A stretch of DNA of 64,000 nucleotides from contig NZ_VLNT01000004.1 in the NCBI RefSeq assembly GCF_007421815.1, positions 186,001-250,000 on the forward strand, in the 5' to 3' direction. Positions 51,601-60,585 of the stretch are shown here, one piece after another; position 1 is the first letter of the stretch; each line of letters begins with the position of its first letter. The DNA is from Aeromicrobium piscarium. GTDB lineage: Bacteria; Actinomycetota; Actinomycetes; Propionibacteriales; Nocardioidaceae. The position numbers and the translations under genes were made by a program. The notes beneath the pieces are model-generated. The model had not been told where the DNA came from and did no database searches. It worked only from the letters and a program-made list of their open reading frames with translations.

Positions 51601-52697
51601 ACGGTGACCTCCTGGTCGACGGCTGCGGCGACGCGGGCGGCGACACGAGCGGTGTGGGTGGGTGCGTCCGGCACATTCGCCGGGCGGCGCTTGGCGAACT
51701 CCTCGCGCATCGTCGGGAGGATCTCGCCGAGCAGGTCGAGCTGCTCGAGCACCGTCTTCAGCGGCAGGCCGGCGTGGTCGACGAGGAACAGCTGACGCTG
51801 GTAGTCGCCGAAGAAGTCCGCGAACTCCAGCGTGCGCTCCAGCACCTGCTGAGGGCTGCCGACCGTCAGCGGTGTCTGTGAGGTGAAGTCCTCCAGGCTC
51901 GGGCCGTGGCCGTAGACCGGCGCGACATCGAAATAGGGCCGGAACTCGTTGACGGCGTCCTGGCTGTTCTTGCGCATGAAGAACTGGCCACCGAGGCCGA
52001 CGATCGCCTGCTCCGCCGTGCCGTGGCCGTAGTGGGCGTAGCGCTGGCGGTAGAAGTTGATCAGCCGGATGTAGTGCTCCTTCGGCCAGAAGATGTTGTT
52101 GGCGAAGTAGCCGTCACCGTAGTAGGCGGCCAGCTCGGCCACCTCGGGCGTACGGATCGACCCGTGCCACACGAAGGGCGCGACACCGTCCAACGGGGCC
52201 GGAGTGGCGGTGAAGTTCTGCAGCGGCGTGCGGAACTTGCCCTCCCAGTTGACGACCGGCTCATCCCAGAGCTTGCGCAGCAGCTGGTAGTTCTCGATCG
52301 TCAGCTCGACGGCCTTGGTGATGTCCTTGCCGAACCACGGGTAGACCGGTGCGGTGTTGCCGCGGCCGAGCATGAGGTCCATGCGGCCGTCGACGAGGTG
52401 CTGGAGGGTCGCATAGTCCTCGGCGATCTTGACCGGGTCGTTCGTGGTGATCAGCGTGGTCGAGGTCGACAGGATGAGGTTCTTCGTCTGCGCCCCGATA
52501 TAGGCCAATGTGGTGGTCGGGCTCGACGGGACGAAGGGCGGGTTGTGGTGCTCGCCGGTGGCGAACACGTCCAGGCCGATGTCGTCGGACTTCTTGGCGA
52601 TCTCGACGGTGTTCTTGATCCGCTCGTGCTCGGTGACCGTGGTGCCGTTCACCGGATCGGGCGTGACGTCACCGACGGTGAAGATGCCGATCTGCAT
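51597..52697 (-). CDS. FMN-dependent luciferase-like monooxygenase, CE1758 family
   Basis: 366 aa luciferase-like barrel: MQIGIFTVGDVTPDP, VFATGEHHNPPFVPSSPTT, HLVDGRMDLMLGRGN and ELAAYYGDGYFANNIFWPKEH. It forms a two-component system with the FMN reductase. Substrate unknown. Confidence 0.85.
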   Translation of the reverse strand: MQIGIFTVGDVTPDPVNGTTVTEHERIKNTVEIAKKSDDIGLDVFATGEHHNPPFVPSSPTTTLAYIGAQTKNLILSTSTTLITTNDPVKIAEDYATLQHLVDGRMDLMLGRGNTAPVYPWFGKDITKAVELTIENYQLLRKLWDEPVVNWEGKFRTPLQNFTATPAPLDGVAPFVWHGSIRTPEVAELAAYYGDGYFANNIFWPKEHYIRLINFYRQRYAHYGHGTAEQAIVGLGGQFFMRKNSQDAVNEFRPYFDVAPVYGHGPSLEDFTSQTPLTVGSPQQVLERTLEFADFFGDYQRQLFLVDHAGLPLKTVLEQLDLLGEILPTMREEFAKRRPANVPDAPTHTARVAARVAAAVDQEVTV

Positions 52698-52710
52698 GGC
52701 GCGCTCCTCA

Positions 52711-52730
52711 GTAGTTGAATCTTTAACTAC
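52711..52730. promoter_or_regulatory. Probable MarR-type operator
   Basis: GTAGTTGAATCTTTAACTAC is a 20-bp near-perfect palindrome 13 nt before the monooxygenase start. Its form matches MarR-family sites. No MarR gene is in the window. Confidence 0.6.
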
Positions 52731-52790
52731 TCTAACACGAGCGACCCCTCGAGCATTCCCTCCATCGATCACGGCCCCCTGCCACCGGCG

Positions 52791-52833
52791 GGCGGTGAGC
52801 TACCACGCACCTCACCCGTGAGCGGCCGATCAC
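52791..52833. repeat. Intergenic hairpin, GGTGAG family (copy 3)
   Basis: GGCGGTGAGC at 52791-52800 followed by CTCACC (52811-52816) and GTGAGCGGCC (52819-52828). It shares the word GGGCGGTGAG with copies at 937 and 5803 and lies at the 3' end of tadA. Confidence 0.5.
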
Positions 52834-52836
52834 GAG

Positions 52837-53286
52837 TCAGCGGCGGGTGGCGAAGAAATCGCGCAATAGCGCAATCGAGTCAGCGGCGAGCACTCCAGCG
52901 TGCACCTCGGGACGGTGATTCAGGCGGCGATCCCGCACCACGTCCCACAGTGACCCGACCGCCCCGGCCTTGTCGTCGAAGGCACCGAAGACCAACCGCT
53001 CGACGCGTGCCGCAACCAGCGCACCGGCGCACATCGTGCACGGCTCCAGCGTCACCACCAGCGTGCAACCCTCGAGCCGCCACTCCCCCACGGCCCGCGC
53101 CGCGGCCCGCATGGCCACGATCTCGGCGTGCCCGGTCGGGTCGAGGTCACGCTCACGGGTGTTGCATCCCTCGCCGAGCACGTCACCCGTCGGGCCGATC
53201 ACGAGCGCCCCCACGGGCACGTCGCCCGCGGATGCCGCCTGCGCGCCCAGCTCGAGCGCGCGCCGCATCCACGCCTCGTCGTTCAC
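52837..53286 (-). CDS. tadA: tRNA-specific adenosine deaminase
   Basis: 149 aa. Zinc deaminase motifs TGHAEIVAMRAAAR (His and catalytic Glu) and LEPCTMCAGALV (two Cys). Converts A34 to inosine in tRNA-Arg(ACG). GTG start overlaps the associated protein's stop by 4 nt. Confidence 0.93.
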   Translation of the reverse strand: MNDEAWMRRALELGAQAASAGDVPVGALVIGPTGDVLGEGCNTRERDLDPTGHAEIVAMRAAARAVGEWRLEGCTLVVTLEPCTMCAGALVAARVERLVFGAFDDKAGAVGSLWDVVRDRRLNHRPEVHAGVLAADSIALLRDFFATRR

Positions 53287-53750
53287 CCGACGATCGTCTC
53301 CAACTGATCGCGGAAGCCGAGTCGCTCGGCGATATCGAGCAGGACGTCATCCGGGTAGAGATCGTCGTCCTCACACAGCAACGACAGCTCGACCGAGGCG
53401 ACTCCGAGATCCGCCAGGATCTCCAGGTCGCCGATCGGCTCGACCGGATCGTCGTCGTCGGGATCGGGAGCATCGAGCGCCTCCGCGATATCGGCGGCCA
53501 GCGGGTAGTCGAGGGTCGCGGTGTTGTCGGACAACAGCACGCGCACCTGCTGACCGCTGCGCCGCACGATGGCGAAGAAGTCGTCCCTGATGGAGACGAG
53601 TGCGAGGGTCCCGACCTCGGACGGGAATCGACGCAACGCCTCACTCAGCTCGGCGAAGTCCTCGCCCAGCTTGGCCGGCAGTTCCATGACCGACCAGTCG
53701 CCATCGTCCCGATAGGCGGCCACCACAAAGTCCACGTCGTCCTCGGTCAC
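53283..53750 (-). CDS. tRNA adenosine deaminase-associated protein
   Basis: 155 aa, acidic. Central DDFFAIVRRSGQQVRVLLSD and a long Asp-rich run near residue 100. Found next to tadA across actinobacteria; role unknown. GTG 53750 with AGGAGG upstream. Confidence 0.8.
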   Translation of the reverse strand: MTEDDVDFVVAAYRDDGDWSVMELPAKLGEDFAELSEALRRFPSEVGTLALVSIRDDFFAIVRRSGQQVRVLLSDNTATLDYPLAADIAEALDAPDPDDDDPVEPIGDLEILADLGVASVELSLLCEDDDLYPDDVLLDIAERLGFRDQLETIVG

Positions 53751-53855
53751 GATTCCTCCTGGCTCGCCACGGTCCCGTCCGCCATCGTGACAGACGCGGG
53801 CGACACACCGCCACTCGTACACGGGCGAACCGGCCGGACGGGCGATATCGAGATC

Positions 53856-54623
53856 TCAGCGGGTCGAGGCACCGATCGTCCGCGACAGCACGTGCGCCGC
53901 TTCGAGCAGCGCAGTGCCCAACGCCGGCCGACGATCGGGCCCGAAGCGTGCCTCCACACCGGTCAGGCTCAGGGCCCACGCCGGACGCTCGTCGCGATCG
54001 AAGACGGCCGCCCCCATCCCCCAGCTGCCCTCGACGATCAGTCCCGGGTTCAGGGCGTAGCCGGACGAGCGCGTCTCCGCGATCGCGTCGCGCACCTGTC
54101 CCGGGTCATGGCCGTATCTCCCCAGCGACGCCCGCGCCATATACTCCTCGATCTCACGATCGGGCAGATGGGCCAACATCACCATCCCGGCGGACGCGAC
54201 CCCCAGGGGGAACCGGATCCCCTCGTGCAGGACATGCGATCGCAAGGGGAAGCTGCCGTCCACCGCCAGCAGGCATACGGTCTCGTCGCCACGCCGGGCG
54301 CTGAAGAACGCGCTCTCGCCCGTCTCCCGGGCCAGCTGCTCGACGACCGGCCGGGCCACCTCCGTGACGTCATAGCGACGCGCGGCGGCGACGCCCAGTA
54401 GATAGAGCTCCGGGCCCAACGACCATCGGCCCGATCGCCGGTCACGGTCGACGAGCCCCTCCCGCGCGAGGGATTCGAGCAGCCGGTGGGCGGTGGCCCG
54501 CGGAACCCCTGCGTCACGTCCGGCCTCGGTGGTGGTGATGCCATCGGGTTCGCGCGAGGCGATCGCCCGCAGGACGGCGCTCGCTCGCGCCACCACGGGG
54601 GAGGGACCATCTGCCATACCCAT
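53856..54623 (-). CDS. IclR family transcriptional regulator (CoA-transferase control)
   Basis: 255 aa. Winged helix (GITTTEAGRDAGVPRATAHRLLESL) and IclR ligand domain (GIRFPLGVASAGMVMLAHL, GYALNPGLIVEGSWGMGAAVF). It is divergent from the CoA-transferase genes, so it likely controls them. A PcaR-like role is possible. Confidence 0.85.
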   Translation of the reverse strand: MGMADGPSPVVARASAVLRAIASREPDGITTTEAGRDAGVPRATAHRLLESLAREGLVDRDRRSGRWSLGPELYLLGVAAARRYDVTEVARPVVEQLARETGESAFFSARRGDETVCLLAVDGSFPLRSHVLHEGIRFPLGVASAGMVMLAHLPDREIEEYMARASLGRYGHDPGQVRDAIAETRSSGYALNPGLIVEGSWGMGAAVFDRDERPAWALSLTGVEARFGPDRRPALGTALLEAAHVLSRTIGASTR

Positions 54624-54631
54624 GATCGTAA

Positions 54632-54648
54632 CGTCCACTGAGTGGACG
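54632..54648. promoter_or_regulatory. Perfect palindromic operator
   Basis: CGTCCACTGAGTGGACG is a 17-bp perfect palindrome 8 nt upstream of the IclR start, in the divergent region before the CoA-transferase genes. Confidence 0.65.
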
Positions 54649-54771
54649 CCAGACCAGGCCATCTTCCATCTCGTGAACACTTCCTGACCGATCCACAGCC
54701 TGCTATTGCAGATCGAACGACCGGACGGCAACGTTGGATCACGCATCTGCTCATCGAACGAGAGGCACGCC

Positions 54772-55479
54772 ATGATGCTCGCGACCTCGCCCGGCGAGGC
54801 GATCGACGGCCTCCTGCGCGACCACATGACGCTGGCTGTCGGCGGCTTCGGCCTCTGCGGCATTCCCAGCGCGCTCATCGAGGCCGTTCGCGACAGCGGC
54901 GTCACCGGACTGACGATCGTGTCCAACAACATGGGCGTGGACGGCAAGGGGCTCGGGCTCCTCCTCGAGAACGGTCAGGTCAGCAAGGTCATCGCGTCCT
55001 ATGTGGGCGAGAACAGGCTGTTCGCCCGGCAGTATCTCGACGGTGAGCTGGACGTCGAGTTCGCACCGCAGGGCACCCTCGCCGAACGATTGCGCGCCGG
55101 GGGCGCCGGAATCCCCGCCTTCTACACCCGCACCGGGGTGGGGACCGTCGTGGCCGAGGGCAAGCCGACGGCGGAGTTCGACGGCGTGACCTATCTCCAG
55201 GAGCGGGCGATCGTCGCCGACCTGGCCCTCGTTCACGCCCACACCGGCGACCGCTTCGGCAACCTGCGCTACCGGCTCGCGGCACGCAACTTCAATCCGG
55301 CCGCGGCCACCTCCGGCCGCGTCACGATCGCCGAGGTCGAGCACCTCGTCGACGCCATCGATCCCGAGCTGGTCCAGACCCCCGGCGTCTACGTCCATCG
55401 CCTGGTGCACGTTCCCGATCGGCCCAAGCACATCGAACAGCACACCACGCGCCCGCGACCCGAAGGAGCACCCGCATGA
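54772..55479 (+). CDS. scoA: 3-oxoacid CoA-transferase subunit A
   Basis: 235 aa. [20 protein letters not shown] (CoA-binding loop), [21 protein letters not shown] and [20 protein letters not shown] are the ScoA/PcaI signature. It moves CoA from succinyl-CoA to a 3-oxoacid (acetoacetate or 3-oxoadipate). ATG 54772 follows GAGAGG. Confidence 0.9.
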   Translation: MMLATSPGEAIDGLLRDHMTLAVGGFGLCGIPSALIEAVRDSGVTGLTIVSNNMGVDGKGLGLLLENGQVSKVIASYVGENRLFARQYLDGELDVEFAPQGTLAERLRAGGAGIPAFYTRTGVGTVVAEGKPTAEFDGVTYLQERAIVADLALVHAHTGDRFGNLRYRLAARNFNPAAATSGRVTIAEVEHLVDAIDPELVQTPGVYVHRLVHVPDRPKHIEQHTTRPRPEGAPA

Positions 55480-55580
55480 GCGAGCGAAGAGTCGAGATCT
55501 GCTCCCTATTCGTCGACCGGGACCGTGCAGGGTTGACGAGCACCCAGCACATCTCGGTACTTGCGGAGGTGGCGGCATGA
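55476..55580 (+). CDS. Small ORF linking the two CoA-transferase genes
   Basis: 34 aa, [18 protein letters not shown] and on. Its ATG overlaps the subunit A stop and its TGA overlaps the subunit B ATG, each by 4 nt. This fills the only gap between the two genes in an otherwise coupled pair. It may be a real peptide or a relay that lets ribosomes pass from A to B. No homology recognised. Confidence 0.4.
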   Translation: MSERRVEICSLFVDRDRAGLTSTQHISVLAEVAA

Positions 55581-56224
55581 GCTGGACACGCGAGGAGATG
55601 GCCGCGATCGCCGCCTTGGAGCTCCGCGACGGCGACTACGTCAACCTGGGGATCGGCATCCCCACCCTCGTGGCCAACCATGTGCCGCCCGGTGTCCACG
55701 TGACGCTCCAGTCCGAGAACGGCATCCTCGGGCTCGGCCCCTTTCCCTGGGAGGGCGAAGAGGACCCGGATCTCATCAATGCCGGCAAGCAGACGGTCAC
55801 GACGGTGAGCGGAGCGTCGTTCTTCGACTCCGTGGAATCCTTCGCGATGATCCGCGGCGGCAAGGTCGACATCGCGATCCTCGGCGCCCTGCAGGTTGCC
55901 GCCAACGGAGACCTCGCCAACTGGGCGGTGCCCGGGGCCCTCGTGAAGGGCATGGGCGGGGCGATGGACCTCGTCGCCGGCACCCGCCGCATCGTCGTCA
56001 TCACCGACCACGTGGCCAAGGACGGCACGCCGAAGATCGTCGAGAACTGCACCGTGCCGCTGACGGGTCGCGGCGTGGTGGACAGGATCGTCACCGATCG
56101 GGCCGTCATCGATGTCACTGACGAAGGCCTGCGCGTGCTGCGGCTCGCACCCGGCGAGAGCTTCGCGGATCTCGCTGCTGCGACGGGTGCGCCATTGGCC
56201 CTCGCCGAGTCGGCCTCCGCGTGA
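55577..56224 (+). CDS. scoB: 3-oxoacid CoA-transferase subunit B
   Basis: 215 aa. [20 protein letters not shown] at the N-terminus and [13 protein letters not shown] with the catalytic Glu that forms the glutamyl-CoA intermediate. [20 protein letters not shown] and [12 protein letters not shown] follow. Pairs with subunit A. Confidence 0.92.
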   Translation: MSWTREEMAAIAALELRDGDYVNLGIGIPTLVANHVPPGVHVTLQSENGILGLGPFPWEGEEDPDLINAGKQTVTTVSGASFFDSVESFAMIRGGKVDIAILGALQVAANGDLANWAVPGALVKGMGGAMDLVAGTRRIVVITDHVAKDGTPKIVENCTVPLTGRGVVDRIVTDRAVIDVTDEGLRVLRLAPGESFADLAAATGAPLALAESASA

Positions 56225-56262
56225 CGCGGCGAGCTTCTCGGTTCGGGCGGCGCCGCGACCGA

Positions 56263-56268
56263 TAGGGT
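56263..56268 (+). promoter_or_regulatory. -10 box (TAGGGT) for a leaderless start
   Basis: TAGGGT ends 6 nt before ATG 56275 of upp. Confidence 0.5.
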
Positions 56269-56274
56269 CGGGGC

Positions 56275-56913
56275 ATGCAGGTTCACGTCCTCGATCACCC
56301 GCTCGTCGCCCATAAGCTCACCGTGCTGCGGCAGACGACGACCGACTCCCCCACGTTCCGCCGGCTGACCGAGGAACTCGTGACGCTGCTGGCCTATGAG
56401 GCCACCCGCGAGGTGCGCGTGGAGCCCGCCGCCATCGAGACCCCCGTCGCCCCGACCACGGGCGTGCGCCTCTCGACGCCCGCCCCGCTCGTCGTGCCGA
56501 TCCTGCGCGCCGGGCTGGGCATGCTGGAGGGCATGCAGCGCCTGCTGCCCACCGCCGAGGTCGGCTTCCTCGGCATGATCCGCAACGAGGAGACCCTGCA
56601 GGCCGAGACCTACGCCGAGCGCCTGCCCGAGGATCTCTCCGGACGGCAGTGCTACGTGCTCGATCCGATGCTCGCCACGGGAGGAACTCTCGCGATGGCG
56701 ATCGACTTCCTGGTGAAGCGGGGCGCCGACCACATCACCGCGATCACCCTGCTCGCGGCCCCCGAAGGTGTCCGCAGGATCGAGTCCGAGCTGGAGCACA
56801 TCGATGTCCCGGTCACCGTGGTGACCGCCGCGGTCGACGAGCGCCTCGACGAGAACGGCTACATCGTGCCGGGTCTCGGCGACGCCGGGGATCGCCTGTA
56901 CGGGGTCGTCTGA
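56275..56913 (+). CDS. upp: Uracil phosphoribosyltransferase
   Basis: 212 aa. Makes UMP from uracil and PRPP. PRPP-binding motif [18 protein letters not shown], plus [13 protein letters not shown] and the uracil-binding [15 protein letters not shown]. Confidence 0.95.
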   Translation: MQVHVLDHPLVAHKLTVLRQTTTDSPTFRRLTEELVTLLAYEATREVRVEPAAIETPVAPTTGVRLSTPAPLVVPILRAGLGMLEGMQRLLPTAEVGFLGMIRNEETLQAETYAERLPEDLSGRQCYVLDPMLATGGTLAMAIDFLVKRGADHITAITLLAAPEGVRRIESELEHIDVPVTVVTAAVDERLDENGYIVPGLGDAGDRLYGVV

Positions 56914-57010
56914 GCGATCCGTGACGGACCCGATGGTCCGCTTCCGGGTGCGACGCGAGCCCCGGTCTCCTAGAGTCGAGGGTCCACGCTCCGTCGAGAA
57001 GGTGATCCTC

Positions 57011-57274
57011 GTGCCACGTTCCGCCCGATCCCTGCTCATCGCCGGAGTCCTCACCCTGCTCGCGGCGATCATCCTGGAGGCGACGTCGAGTGTCGTCCTC
57101 CACGTCATCTCTTCCCAGCTCGATGCCTTCAGCCAGCGCGCCCTGACCAGTGCGGTCGGCGTCTACACCGGGACGATCCGTCTGCTGTGGTCGCTCAGCG
57201 CCGTGCTGATCGGTGGTGCCTTCATCGTCTGGGCCGTCGTCCACGAGCTCGCCCCCGAAACGGCCCGCGACTGA
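57011..57274 (+). CDS. Small two-helix membrane protein
   Basis: 87 aa from GTG 57011, chosen because AAGG lies 8 nt upstream and a TAGAGT -10-like box sits at 56971. A longer frame from 56921 would pass through that box. Two membrane helices at about residues 7-28 and 53-78. No family recognised. Confidence 0.5.
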   Translation: MPRSARSLLIAGVLTLLAAIILEATSSVVLHVISSQLDAFSQRALTSAVGVYTGTIRLLWSLSAVLIGGAFIVWAVVHELAPETARD

Positions 57275-57282
57275 TCCCAACG

Positions 57283-57336
57283 ACGGAGGATGTGATTCTG
57301 CGGCTGCTATGACGACCCCGGAATCACATCCTCCGT
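57283..57336. repeat. Intergenic hairpin, GYGGYYGCY family (copy 3)
   Basis: ACGGAGGATGTGATTC (57283-57298) pairs perfectly with GAATCACATCCTCCGT (57321-57336). The loop carries GCGGCTGCTATGACGACC, nearly the same core as GTGGTCGCCATGACGACC at 7631-7648, although the outer stem is unrelated. Confidence 0.75.
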
Positions 57337-57350
57337 ACACGACTCACAAG

Positions 57351-57394
57351 AGATGTGCCTCTGCGGTTGCCAGGGCAGCCGTAGAGGCACATCT
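57351..57394. repeat. Intergenic hairpin, GYGGYYGCY family (copy 4)
   Basis: AGATGTGCCTCTGCGG (57351-57366) pairs with CCGTAGAGGCACATCT (57379-57394), one G-T pair in 16. It lies 14 bp from copy 3; the two differ in outer stem but share the CTGCGGnTGC word. Confidence 0.7.
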
Positions 57395-57410
57395 TCCGTC
57401 GCGATGAACG

Positions 57411-57487
57411 CTCGGCGAGCCCGCCATCTCGCTTAAAGGTTGCGGCTTCGCCGGGCCCCGCCGCTCGGCGAGCCTGCTATCTCGCCT
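57411..57487. repeat. Short direct repeat at the 3' end of pntB
   Basis: CTCGGCGAGCCCGCCATCTC (57411-57430) recurs at 57464 as CTCGGCGAGCCTGCTATCTC with 53-bp spacing, reaching into the pntB stop. It may come from a small duplication. Confidence 0.55.
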
Positions 57488-58874
57488 ACAGGGCCCGGAT
57501 AATGTCTTCGACGCGCTCTTTGGCGTCGCCGAAGAGCATCTGGGTGTTCTCGCGGAAGAACAGCGGGTTCTGCACACCGGCGTAGCCCGCGGCCATCGAG
57601 CGCTTGAACACGATGACGTTCTCGGCCTCCCACACGTGCAGGACCGGCATACCCGCGATGGGGCTGGTCGGGTCCTCCGAGGCGGCCGGGTTGACGGTGT
57701 CGTTGGCGCCGATGACGAGCACGACCGAGGTGTCGGCGAAGTCGTCGTTGACCTCGTCCATCTCCAGGACGATGTCGTAGGGCACCTTCGCCTCGGCCAG
57801 CAGCACGTTCATGTGCCCGGGCAGACGTCCCGCGACCGGGTGGATGCCGAACCGCACCTCCACGCCCCGCTCGCGCAGCTTGCGCACGAGATCGGCGACG
57901 GGGTACTGCGCCTGCGCGACGGCCATGCCGTAGCCCGGCGTGATGATGACGCTCGACGCGTTCTTCAACAGCTCGGCGGTGTCCTCGGCGACGATCTCGC
58001 GGTGCTCGCCGTAGTCGGTGTCGTCACCGCCGCTGGCCTCGATCCCGAAGCCGCCCGCGATCACCGAGATGAAGGACCGGTTCATCGCCTTGCACATGAT
58101 GTAGGACAGGTAGGCGCCCGAGGAGCCCACCAGCGCGCCGGTGACGATGAGCAGGTCGTTGCTCAGCAGGAAGCCCGCCGCCGCGGCAGCCCAGCCGGAG
58201 TAGCTGTTGAGCATCGACACCACGACGGGCATGTCGCCGCCGCCGATCGAGGCGACCAGATGCCAGCCCAGCGCGAGCGAGATCAGGGTGACGATGATCA
58301 TCAGCCAGATGTTCGGGGACGCCACGAACCAGATCGTCAGCGCCACGAAGGCGACCAGCGCGCCGATGTTGAGGTAGTTCTTGCCCGGCAGCATCAGCGG
58401 GGCGGACTTGATCCGCGCCGACAGCTTGAGGAAGGCGACGATCGAGCCGGTGAACGTCACGCCACCGATGAAGATGCCGATGAACACCTCGGCGCTGTGG
58501 ATCCGCTCCAGCGACTCCAGGGCGTAGACCGGGTGCTGCAGGTAGCCGTTCCAGCCGACCAGCACGGCGGCCAGGCCGACGAAGCTGTGCAGCAGCGCGA
58601 TGAGCTCGGGCATCCCGGTCATCTCGACCTTCGACGCCCGTATCAGGCCGATCGTCGCGCCGATCGCCATCGCCACCAGCAGCAACACGATGCCGAGGGT
58701 GTCGGAGACGTCGACCACCAGGATGAAGGTCGCGAGCAGCGCGATCGCCATGCCGGCGATGCCATAGGTCACGCCCTGGCGGGCGGACTCGTGCTTGGAC
58801 AGCCCTGCCAGGGACAGGATGAACAGCAGGGCAGCAACGATGTAAGCGGCAGTAGCCACGCTAAAAGCAGTCAT
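57486..58874 (-). CDS. pntB: NAD(P) transhydrogenase beta subunit
   Basis: 462 aa. About eight or nine membrane helices (residues 1-255), then the NADP-binding dIII domain with [20 protein letters not shown] and [19 protein letters not shown]. It moves hydride between NADH and NADP+ with proton transfer. ATG 58874 (a TTG at 58883 would add three residues). Confidence 0.94.
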   Translation of the reverse strand: MTAFSVATAAYIVAALLFILSLAGLSKHESARQGVTYGIAGMAIALLATFILVVDVSDTLGIVLLLVAMAIGATIGLIRASKVEMTGMPELIALLHSFVGLAAVLVGWNGYLQHPVYALESLERIHSAEVFIGIFIGGVTFTGSIVAFLKLSARIKSAPLMLPGKNYLNIGALVAFVALTIWFVASPNIWLMIIVTLISLALGWHLVASIGGGDMPVVVSMLNSYSGWAAAAAGFLLSNDLLIVTGALVGSSGAYLSYIMCKAMNRSFISVIAGGFGIEASGGDDTDYGEHREIVAEDTAELLKNASSVIITPGYGMAVAQAQYPVADLVRKLRERGVEVRFGIHPVAGRLPGHMNVLLAEAKVPYDIVLEMDEVNDDFADTSVVLVIGANDTVNPAASEDPTSPIAGMPVLHVWEAENVIVFKRSMAAGYAGVQNPLFFRENTQMLFGDAKERVEDIIRAL

Positions 58875-58902
58875 GTCGACCAATCAGTCCTTCGGGCTCT
58901 GC

Positions 58903-60444
58903 TCACTTGGAGAACATGCCGAGCATGCGTCGGGTCACGGCGAAGCCGCCGAAGACGTTGATACTGGCCACGAGCACGGCCACGAAGGCCAGCACCCGGA
59001 TCACGACATCGTCGGTCGCGAGCTGGAGCATCGCACCGACCACGATGATGCCGCTGATCGCATTCGTGACACTCATCAGCGGCGTGTGCAGCGCGTGGTG
59101 CACCTTGCCGATCACGTAGTAGCCGATGACGATCGCCAGCGTCAGCACGGTGAAGTGCTGCGGCAATGGCGCCGGAGCGAAGGCGTTCACCAGGAACAGC
59201 ACCGCGACACCGGCAGCCACCAGGGCGTACTTGCCCCGCTGGGTCAGCGCGGGCTTCTCCTCGGCGGCAGGGGCCGGAGCCGCGGCGGCGGCCGCGGGGG
59301 CCGGGGCTGCGGAGACCTGCACCGGCGGCGGAGGCCACAGCTTCTCCCGGTTGCGCGCGACGGTGATGGCGCGCTGCACCACATCGTCGAAGTCCAGCAC
59401 CAGCTGGCCGTCCTTCTCCGGTGTCAGCAGCTTGAGCAGGTTGACGAGGTTCGTGCCGTAGAGCTGCGAGGCCTGCGTGGGCAGACGGCCGGCTAGGTCG
59501 GTGTAGCCGAGGATGATGACGCCGTTATCGGTGACCACGCGCTCGCCGGGCACCGATCCCTCGACATTGCCGCCCTGTGCGGCAGCCATGTCCACGATCA
59601 CGCTGCCGGGCTTCATGGTGGCCACATCGGCCGCCGTGATCAGCCGGGGCGCCGCGCGGCCGGGGATGAGGGCCGTGGTGATGACGATGTCGACATCGGC
59701 CGCCTGCTCCGAATAGATCTCCGCGGCACGGCGGTCATAGGCCTCACTCGTGGCCTTCGCGTACCCATCGGAGGACACTTCCTTGTCCTCATCGGGCACG
59801 ACGACCTCGAGGTACTCGCCGCCGATGGACTTGACCTGATCGGCGACCTCGGGGCGCGGGTCGGTGGCGCGCACGATCGCACCGAGACTCGATGCAGCGC
59901 CGATCGCGGCCAGACCCGCCACTCCGGCACCGGCCACCAGGACCTTGGCGGGCGGCACCTTGCCCGCGGCGGTCACCTGGCCGGTGAAGAAACGACCGAA
60001 CTCGTTGGCCGCCTCGACCACCGCGCGATAACCGGCGATATTCGCCATCGAGGACAGCACGTCCATCGACTGCGCCCGCGAGATCCGCGGCACCGCGTCC
60101 ATCGCCAGCGCGGTGATGGGCCGCGCCGCGAGCTGATCGACCAGGTCGGGGTTCAGCGCCGGGCTCATCAGGCTCACGACCGTGGCGCCCTCGCGCAGAC
60201 GGTCCAGCTCGGCCTCGGCGGGAGCGTTCACCTTCAACACCACATCGGCCGACCAGGCATCCTCGCCCGTTCCGACCGAGGCACCTGCCTCGACGAAGGC
60301 AGCATCGGGGAAGCTCGCGAGCTCACCGGCCCCCGCCTCGACCACGACCTCGTAGCCGAGCTTGATCAATTGCGACGCAGTCGACGGAGTCGCCGCGACA
60401 CGCGTCTCTCCAGGCACCGACTCGGTGACGATTCCGATCTTCAC
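58903..60444 (-). CDS. pntA: NAD(P) transhydrogenase alpha subunit (fused alpha1-alpha2)
   Basis: 513 aa. NAD-binding dI domain (MKIGIVTESVPGETRVAATP, VLVAGAGVAGLAAIGAASSL, GSVIVDMAAAQGGNVEGS), Ala/Pro-rich linker about 385-405, then three or four membrane helices (to residue 513). In many actinobacteria this is split into two genes; here it is one protein. 28 nt before pntB; same operon. Confidence 0.94.
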   Translation of the reverse strand: MKIGIVTESVPGETRVAATPSTASQLIKLGYEVVVEAGAGELASFPDAAFVEAGASVGTGEDAWSADVVLKVNAPAEAELDRLREGATVVSLMSPALNPDLVDQLAARPITALAMDAVPRISRAQSMDVLSSMANIAGYRAVVEAANEFGRFFTGQVTAAGKVPPAKVLVAGAGVAGLAAIGAASSLGAIVRATDPRPEVADQVKSIGGEYLEVVVPDEDKEVSSDGYAKATSEAYDRRAAEIYSEQAADVDIVITTALIPGRAAPRLITAADVATMKPGSVIVDMAAAQGGNVEGSVPGERVVTDNGVIILGYTDLAGRLPTQASQLYGTNLVNLLKLLTPEKDGQLVLDFDDVVQRAITVARNREKLWPPPPVQVSAAPAPAAAAAAPAPAAEEKPALTQRGKYALVAAGVAVLFLVNAFAPAPLPQHFTVLTLAIVIGYYVIGKVHHALHTPLMSVTNAISGIIVVGAMLQLATDDVVIRVLAFVAVLVASINVFGGFAVTRRMLGMFSK

Positions 60445-60485
60445 CTCGCGAACACTAGCGACGAAACGCGATTGTGACCACCGGC

Positions 60486-60501
60486 TGAGACACGTGTCTC
60501 A
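60486..60501. promoter_or_regulatory. Perfect 16-bp palindrome upstream of pntA
   Basis: TGAGACACGTGTCTCA is fully self-complementary. It lies 41 nt before pntA and 85 nt before the SDR gene, in the divergent region; likely operator. Confidence 0.6.
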
Positions 60502-60513
60502 CCATGTGGGGGG

Positions 60514-60526
60514 TATCGGCCCGATA
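60514..60526. promoter_or_regulatory. Short palindrome in the pntA/SDR divergent region
   Basis: TATCGGCCCGATA is a perfect 13-bp palindrome, next to the longer TGAGACACGTGTCTCA site. Confidence 0.35.
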
Positions 60527-60534
60527 GGAGAGGG

Positions 60535-60579
60535 AATGTGACATCGCCAGTGGCACATTTCACATACCAACGGTATCTT
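60535..60579 (+). promoter_or_regulatory. Promoter and operator of the SDR gene
   Basis: TGGCAC (60551-60556) and TATCTT (60574-60579), 17-nt spacer; the ATG at 60586 is at +1, so it is probably leaderless. AATGTG (60535-60540) and CACATT (60554-60559) form an inverted repeat over the -35, typical of TetR or FadR-like control. Confidence 0.55.
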
Positions 60580-60585
60580 AAGCCC

